Below, piece after piece: positions 59,001-64,000 of a DNA stretch of 64,000 bases (position 1 is the first letter of the stretch; each line of letters starts with the position of its first letter). The stretch is taken from positions 6,262,001-6,326,000 of the forward strand of contig NZ_CP064686.1 of assembly GCF_023100905.1 (NCBI RefSeq), written 5' to 3'. A program made the position numbers and the translations under genes. Origin of the DNA: Bradyrhizobium sp. 4 (GTDB lineage: Bacteria > Pseudomonadota > Alphaproteobacteria > Rhizobiales > Xanthobacteraceae). The notes under the pieces are model-generated. The model was not told the DNA's origin. It saw only the letters and a list, made by a program, of their open reading frames with translations, and did no database searches.

Positions 59001-61514
59001 ATGACATCGCCAAAGCTCGACCGCCGCCAGATGCTGAAGCTCGAGGCCGCCGCCATCGCGGCCGCCGCTGCGGGCATGCCGGCACCGGCGCTCGCCGCGA
59101 ATCTCGTCGCCGAGCGCGACGTCGCCGAACTGAAATGGGACAAGGCCGCCTGCCGCTTCTGCGGTACCGGCTGCTCCGTGATGGTTGCGACCAAGAACAA
59201 TCGCGTCGTCGCCACCCACGGCGACATCAAGGCCGAGGTCAACCGCGGCCTCAACTGCGTCAAGGGCTACTTCCTCTCCAAGATCATGTACGGCCACGAC
59301 CGCCTGACCCAGCCGATGCTGCGCAAGACGGCCGGCAAATACGACAAGAACGGCGAATTCACGCCCATCTCCTGGACCGAAGCCTTCGACATCATGGAGG
59401 TGAAGTGGAAGGAGGCGATCAAGAAGCGCGGGCCCAACGGCGTCGCCATGTTCGGCTCCGGCCAGTGGACGGTCTGGGAGGGCTATGCGGCCGTGAAGCT
59501 GTTCAAGGCCGGCTTCCGCACCAACAACATCGATCCCAATGCGCGCCACTGCATGGCCTCCGCCGTGGCCGGCATGATGCGCACCTTCGGCATCGACGAG
59601 CCGGCCGGCTGCTATGACGACATCGAGGCCACCGATGCTTTCGTGCTGTGGGGCTCCAACATGGCGGAGATGCATCCGATCCTGTGGACGCGCCTTGCCG
59701 ACCGCCGGCTCTCCGCGCCGCATGTTCGCGTCGCCGTGCTCTCGACCTTCGAGCACCGCTCGTTCGACCTCGCCGACATCGGCATGGTGTTCAAGCCGCA
59801 GACCGACCTCTACATCCTCAACGCCATCGCCAACCACATCATCAAGACGGGCCGAGTCAACAAGGACTTCGTTGCCGCGCATACCATCTTCAGGCGCGGC
59901 CAGACCGACATTGGTTATGGCTTGCGGCCCGAGCATCCGCTGCAGAAGAAGGCGACGGGCGCGGCGAAGGCCAATGATTCCACCGAGATGAGCTATGACG
60001 AGTACGTCAAGTTCGTCTCGGAGTACACGCTGGAGAAGGCGGCCGAGATGTCGGGCGTGCCGCTCAACCGGCTGGAGGCGCTGGCCGAGCTCTATGCCGA
60101 CCCCAAGACCAAGGTGGTCTCGTTCTGGACCATGGGCTTCAACCAGCACACTCGCGGCGTCTGGTGCAACAACCTCGTCTACAACATCCATCTGTTGACC
60201 GGAAAGATTTCCTCGCCCGGCAACAGCCCGTTCTCGCTGACCGGCCAGCCCTCGGCCTGCGGCACCGCGCGCGAGGTCGGCACCTTCTCGCACCGCCTGC
60301 CGGCCGACATGGTCGTCACCAACAAGGAGCACCGCACCAAGGCCGAGCACATCTGGCTGCTGCCCGAGGGCACCATTCCCGACAAGCCCGGCGCGCACGC
60401 CGTGCTGCAAAGCCGGATGCTGAAGGACGGCCTGATCAACGCCTATTGGGTGCAGGTCAACAACAACCTCCAGGCTGGTCCCAACGCCAACGAGGAGACC
60501 TATCCGGGCTTCCGCAACCCCGACAATTTCATCGTAGTCTCGGACGCCTATCCGTCGGTGACGGCGCTCGCCGCCGATTTGATCCTGCCGACCGCGATGT
60601 GGGTGGAGAAGGAAGGCGCTTACGGCAACGCCGAGCGGCGCACGCAGTTCTGGCATCAGCTCGTCCCCGCGCCCGGCGAGTCGAAGTCCGACCTCTGGCA
60701 GCTCATGGAATTCTCCAAGCGCTTCAAGATCGAAGAGGTCTGGCCGGAGGAGCTGATCGCCAAGAAGCCGGACGTGCGCGGCAAGACGCTGTTCGACGTG
60801 CTCTACAAGAATGGCCAGGTCGATAAATTCCCGACGTCGGAGATCGAGGAAGGCTACGCCAACGAGGAGTCCAAGGCGTTCGGCTTCTACGTGCAGAAGG
60901 GCCTGTTCGAGGAATATGCCGCGTTCGGCCGCGGCCACGGCCACGACCTCGCGCCGTTCGACGCCTATCACCGCGAGCGCGGCCTGCGCTGGCCCGTCGT
61001 CAACGGCCAGGAAACGAAATGGCGTTTCCGCGAAGGCAGCGACCCCTACGTCAAGCAGGGCACCGACGTGCAGTTCTACGGCTATCCCGACGGCAAGGCG
61101 CGCATCTTCGCCCTTCCTTACGAGCCGCCGGCGGAATCGCCCGACAACGAATATCCCTACTGGCTCTCCACCGGCCGCGTGCTGGAGCACTGGCATTCCG
61201 GCACCATGACGCGCCGGGTCCCCGAGCTCTACAAGGCCTTCCCCGAGGCCGTGTGCTTCATGCATCCTGACGACGCGCAGGAGGCGAAGATCCGCCGCGG
61301 CGACGAGGTGAAGGTGGTCTCCCGCCGCGGCTTCATCCGTGTCCGCGTCGAGACCCGCGGCCGCGATCGGCCGCCGCGTGGCCTCGTATTCGTGCCGTGG
61401 TTCGACGAATCCAAGCTGATCAACAAGGTGACGCTGGACGCCACCGATCCGATCTCGCTGCAAACCGATTACAAGAAGTGCGCCGTGCGCATCGAGCGGG
61501 TGAACGTGTCATGA
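59001..61514 (+). CDS. napA: Periplasmic nitrate reductase catalytic subunit
   Basis: NapA reduces nitrate to nitrite in the periplasm. The 837-residue protein has a Tat signal (LDRRQMLKLEAAAIAAAAAG), a 4Fe-4S site C51-C54-C58-C86 (CRFCGTGCSV, LNCVKG) and the molybdenum ligand C184 (NARHCMASA). Length and domain order are normal, ending in a C-terminal molybdopterin cap. Its stop overlaps the napB start (ATGA). Confidence 0.97.
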   Translation: MTSPKLDRRQMLKLEAAAIAAAAAGMPAPALAANLVAERDVAELKWDKAACRFCGTGCSVMVATKNNRVVATHGDIKAEVNRGLNCVKGYFLSKIMYGHDRLTQPMLRKTAGKYDKNGEFTPISWTEAFDIMEVKWKEAIKKRGPNGVAMFGSGQWTVWEGYAAVKLFKAGFRTNNIDPNARHCMASAVAGMMRTFGIDEPAGCYDDIEATDAFVLWGSNMAEMHPILWTRLADRRLSAPHVRVAVLSTFEHRSFDLADIGMVFKPQTDLYILNAIANHIIKTGRVNKDFVAAHTIFRRGQTDIGYGLRPEHPLQKKATGAAKANDSTEMSYDEYVKFVSEYTLEKAAEMSGVPLNRLEALAELYADPKTKVVSFWTMGFNQHTRGVWCNNLVYNIHLLTGKISSPGNSPFSLTGQPSACGTAREVGTFSHRLPADMVVTNKEHRTKAEHIWLLPEGTIPDKPGAHAVLQSRMLKDGLINAYWVQVNNNLQAGPNANEETYPGFRNPDNFIVVSDAYPSVTALAADLILPTAMWVEKEGAYGNAERRTQFWHQLVPAPGESKSDLWQLMEFSKRFKIEEVWPEELIAKKPDVRGKTLFDVLYKNGQVDKFPTSEIEEGYANEESKAFGFYVQKGLFEEYAAFGRGHGHDLAPFDAYHRERGLRWPVVNGQETKWRFREGSDPYVKQGTDVQFYGYPDGKARIFALPYEPPAESPDNEYPYWLSTGRVLEHWHSGTMTRRVPELYKAFPEAVCFMHPDDAQEAKIRRGDEVKVVSRRGFIRVRVETRGRDRPPRGLVFVPWFDESKLINKVTLDATDPISLQTDYKKCAVRIERVNVS

Positions 61515-61981
61515 TGAAACGATTTGGAGTAGCGCTGCTCGCGGTCGCGATCGCGGCCGGCGCGAGCTCGCTGACCGCGCAGACGGTGACGTCAGGCCTG
61601 CGCGGCCCGACGCCGCTCAACGACGAAGGTCCGGCGCCGCCGATGCTGCCGAACCGCAACACCTCCGAAAGGGAAGTGCGCAACTATCCGGAGCAGCCGC
61701 CGGTGATCCCGCATGCGATCGACGGCTATCAGGTCGATCTCAACGGCAACAAGTGCCTGTCCTGCCATGCGCGGGCGCGCATCGCGGAATCGCAGGCGCC
61801 GATGGTCTCGATCACCCACTTCATGGATCGCGACGGCCAGTTCCTGGCTTCGATCTCGCCGCGCCGCTTCTTCTGCACGGAATGCCACGTGCCGCAGAAC
61901 ACCGCCAATCCGCCGGTCAGCAACGACTTCACCGACATCGACACGCTGCTGTCGCGCGCAAGCCCCGGTGGCCGCCGATGA
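61511..61981 (+). CDS. napB: Periplasmic nitrate reductase cytochrome subunit
   Basis: A 156-residue diheme cytochrome c with a signal peptide and heme sites CLSCH (82-86) and CTECH (122-126). It passes electrons from NapC to NapA. Four-base overlaps with napA and napC show tight coupling. Confidence 0.95.
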   Translation: MMKRFGVALLAVAIAAGASSLTAQTVTSGLRGPTPLNDEGPAPPMLPNRNTSEREVRNYPEQPPVIPHAIDGYQVDLNGNKCLSCHARARIAESQAPMVSITHFMDRDGQFLASISPRRFFCTECHVPQNTANPPVSNDFTDIDTLLSRASPGGRR

Positions 61982-62631
61982 CGACGACCGCTGATGAGCC
62001 CGACGAGGGAATGAAGGCCAAACACGGCTTCGTCGCGCGAAGCTTGGACTTTGCGCGCGAGCTCTGGCAGGTGCTGATCCGGCCGAGCTCGGTGTTCGGG
62101 CTCGGCGTGCTGGTGCTGGCGGGCTTCATGGCCGGCGTGATCTTCTGGGGCGGCTTCAACACCGCGCTGGAATTGACCAACACCGAAAAATTTTGCACCG
62201 GCTGCCACGAGATGAAGGACAACGTCTATGCCGAGCTGAAGTCGACCATCCACTTCGCCAATCGCTCCGGCGTGCGCGCGACCTGTCCGGACTGCCACGT
62301 GCCGCACAACTGGACCGACAAGATCGCCCGCAAGATGCAGGCCTCCAAGGAGGTCTGGGGCAAGATCTTCGGCACGATCGACACCCGCGAGAAATTCCAG
62401 GATCACCGGCTCGAGCTGGCGGCGCATGAATGGGCGCGCTTCAAGTCCAACGATTCGCTGGAATGCCGCAACTGCCACAGCGCCGATTCCATGGACATCA
62501 CCAAGCAGTCGCCGCGGGCCTCGGTCGCGCACCAGCGCTTCCTCTTCACCAAGGAAAAGACCTGCATCGACTGCCACAAGGGCATCGCTCACCATCTGCC
62601 CGACATGCGCGGCGTTCCCGGCTGGCAGTAG
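61978..62631 (+). CDS. napC: Tetraheme quinol dehydrogenase
   Basis: A 217-residue membrane-anchored cytochrome c (helix about 38-58) with four heme sites, CTGCH (73-77), CPDCH (103-107), CRNCH (163-167) and CIDCH (196-200). It takes electrons from ubiquinol and gives them to NapB. Last gene of the operon; no napF, napG or napH is present. Confidence 0.96.
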   Translation: MTTTADEPDEGMKAKHGFVARSLDFARELWQVLIRPSSVFGLGVLVLAGFMAGVIFWGGFNTALELTNTEKFCTGCHEMKDNVYAELKSTIHFANRSGVRATCPDCHVPHNWTDKIARKMQASKEVWGKIFGTIDTREKFQDHRLELAAHEWARFKSNDSLECRNCHSADSMDITKQSPRASVAHQRFLFTKEKTCIDCHKGIAHHLPDMRGVPGWQ

Positions 62632-62719
62632 GGCGCCCCGCCCGGCTTGAACCGGCGGTGCGAATGGTTAGTTTTGGGGCTGGCGAATCGCTCCGTTTCG
62701 CCCCCTCCTCAAGACAGAC

Positions 62720-63835
62720 ATGGCCACATTCACCCCGCATCAGGATGCCGCGCTCAAGGCCGTTGGCGATTGGCTCAAGGCCAAGCCCGGCCGCAACGGT
62801 ACGCCGCCGGTGTTCCGCCTGTTCGGCTATGCCGGCACCGGCAAGACCACGCTGGCGCGGCACATCGCCGACGGCGTCGACGGCGAGGTGAAGTTCGCCG
62901 CCTTCACCGGCAAGGCGGCGCTGGTCATGCGCAACAAGGGCTGCGACGAAGCCTCCACCATCCATTCGCTGATCTACCGCACCCGCGAATCCGGCGAGGA
63001 GCAGCCGAGCTTCGAGCTGTGGGACGACGCCCCGGCGTCCAAAGCCAAGCTGATCGTGATCGACGAATGCTCGATGGTCGATGTCGAATTGGGCCGCGAC
63101 CTGATGTCGTTCGACTGCCCGCTGCTGGTGCTGGGCGATCCCGCGCAGTTGCCGCCGATCCAGGGCGGCGGCTTCTTCACCAATACCGAGCCGGACGCGA
63201 TGCTGACCGAGGTGCACCGCCAGGCCCAGGACGATCCGATCGTGCGGATGTCGATGGACGTCCGCGAGGGACGCGAGCTCAACATCGGGCGCTACGGCGA
63301 GAGCGAGGTGGTGTCGCGCAAGGAGCTCGATCCTGATCGCGTCATGGCCGCCGACCAGGTCCTGGTCGGACGCAACAACACGCGGCGCGCGTACAATATG
63401 CGGGTGCGTCAGCGCCAGAACATCGAGGACGTCTTCCCCGTCGCCGGCGACAAGCTCGTCTGCCTGCGCAACAATCGCAAGAAGGGCCTGTTCAACGGCG
63501 GGCTGTGGCGCGTGAAGTCGCGCAACACCTCGCGCTCGAAATCCCGCATTCTCAGCATGAGGCTGTCGCCGGACGAGGATCTCGGCCACAAGGTGACGAA
63601 GGTCTCGGTGCGTGCCGATTGCTTCGAGGGCGGCGTCGAGGCGATCGCCTGGGAGCAGCGCAAGCCCTATGACGAGTTCGACTACGGCTACGTGCTGACC
63701 GTGCACAAGTCGCAGGGCTCGCAATGGGACGACGTCGTGCTGTTCGACGAGAGCTTTGCGTTTCAGGAGAGCCGCGCGCGGTGGCTGTACACGGGCATCA
63801 CGCGGGCGGCGAAGCGGCTGAGCATTGTGGTTTAG
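62720..63835 (+). CDS. RecD-like AAA ATPase/helicase
   Basis: A 371-residue superfamily 1 helicase-like protein: Walker A GYAGTGKT (36-43), Walker B VIDECSMVD, GDPAQLPPIQGGGF, and the UvrD_C_2 motif TVHKSQGSQWDDVVLFDE, ending in a TGITRA block. It lacks RecBC-interaction parts, so it is a short stand-alone RecD2-like helicase, probably for DNA repair or phage-related processing. Monocistronic, followed by a palindromic repeat. Confidence 0.9.
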   Translation: MATFTPHQDAALKAVGDWLKAKPGRNGTPPVFRLFGYAGTGKTTLARHIADGVDGEVKFAAFTGKAALVMRNKGCDEASTIHSLIYRTRESGEEQPSFELWDDAPASKAKLIVIDECSMVDVELGRDLMSFDCPLLVLGDPAQLPPIQGGGFFTNTEPDAMLTEVHRQAQDDPIVRMSMDVREGRELNIGRYGESEVVSRKELDPDRVMAADQVLVGRNNTRRAYNMRVRQRQNIEDVFPVAGDKLVCLRNNRKKGLFNGGLWRVKSRNTSRSKSRILSMRLSPDEDLGHKVTKVSVRADCFEGGVEAIAWEQRKPYDEFDYGYVLTVHKSQGSQWDDVVLFDESFAFQESRARWLYTGITRAAKRLSIVV

Positions 63836-63837
63836 CC

Positions 63838-63977
63838 GTCGTCCCGGCGAAGGCCGGGACCCATACCGCGTCATCTATCCGTATTCGGCGGTCTTGGTAC
63901 CGAGGAAGGTTCGATCACTGTCAGTCTTCGCCAAACCACGCCCTGTGGCTATGGATCCCGGCCTCTGCCGGGACGAC
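63838..63977. repeat. Palindromic intergenic element, family A (copy 2)
   Basis: Hairpins GTCCCGGC-GAAG-GCCGGGAC (63841-63860) and ATCCCGGC-CTCT-GCCGGGAC (63955-63974) bracket about 95 bases; the outer ends are GTCGTCC and GGACGAC, as at 34818-34938. It begins two bases after the helicase stop and may end its transcript. Confidence 0.75.
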
Positions 63978-64000
63978 ACCTAATGTGAGGGGACGAAGAT

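Noticed and set aside
58250..59263. 5' extension of the AraC-type regulator
   Set aside because: It would run over napE, napD and the start of napA on the other strand; similarity and the GTG at 58249 support the short form.
58914..61463. Very long open frame antisense to napA
   Set aside because: High GC leaves the complementary frame open; napA has all cofactor residues, while the antisense product shows no domain-like sequence.

Overview
The window looks like a chromosomal segment of a Bradyrhizobium-type alphaproteobacterium (Nitrobacteraceae). The case rests on high GC, the napEDABC gene order with a FixK/FNR box, several GGAAC-N16-CGTT (EcfG-type) promoters, a FlbD/SciP-type flagellar block, and palindromic and dispersed intergenic repeats of a kind recalled from that group. 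The species call is inference. There is no rRNA, CRISPR array, insertion sequence or prophage; one tRNA is present.

Layout. 1-3.1 kb: two orphan ABC substrate-binding proteins (MetQ-like and a family-5 peptide binder). 3.1-19.3 kb: a stress and storage region with small stress proteins, a YciE-like DUF892 protein, an SDR, treZ, glgA, DUF3606, glgX, a manganese catalase fused to a DUF892 domain, an Mfd-like translocase with a Lys/Ser-rich tail, DUF3750 and two DUF2934 proteins. Four strict EcfG-type promoters lie in 4.1-12.4 kb and one more in front of a histidine kinase at 53.6 kb. 19.6-25.6 kb: a TRAP transporter operon that includes a type II dehydroquinase, with a divergent GntR regulator followed by an SMP-30-type lactonase. 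25.6-29.5 kb: decayed DNA (frameshifted SDR, dispersed repeat, truncated DUF72) around an intact Ku gene, ending at tRNA-Met.

29.5-40.8 kb: intergenic repeats, a methyltransferase, mnmA, and the flagellar block fliK-flgD / sciP / fliF-fliG-fliH-fliN-flbD. A near-consensus sigma-54 promoter precedes fliK, and FlbD in the same block is the expected sigma-54 activator. 41-48 kb: an M20 peptidase and a sulfonate-use operon, ssuA1-ssuA2-ssuD-ssuC-ssuB-flavin reductase, in which transporter, FMNH2-dependent monooxygenase and flavin reductase work together to release sulfite. 48-58 kb: P450 with a LuxR regulator, DUF2200, PRC-barrel protein, response regulator with HisKA_2 kinase, a luciferase-like monooxygenase, an acyltransferase and a membrane AraC regulator. 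58.4-62.6 kb: the napEDABC periplasmic nitrate reductase operon behind a perfect TTGAT-N4-ATCAA box. The window closes with a RecD-like helicase and a composite palindromic repeat.

The strongest leads are the catalase-DUF892 fusion inside an EcfG-type regulon, an overlapping bidirectional EcfG-type promoter at 4141-4167, the kinase/regulator pair with its own EcfG-type site, the Mfd-like protein with a repeat-derived tail, and a dehydroquinase embedded in a TRAP operon. Nothing here is clearly a wholly new system.
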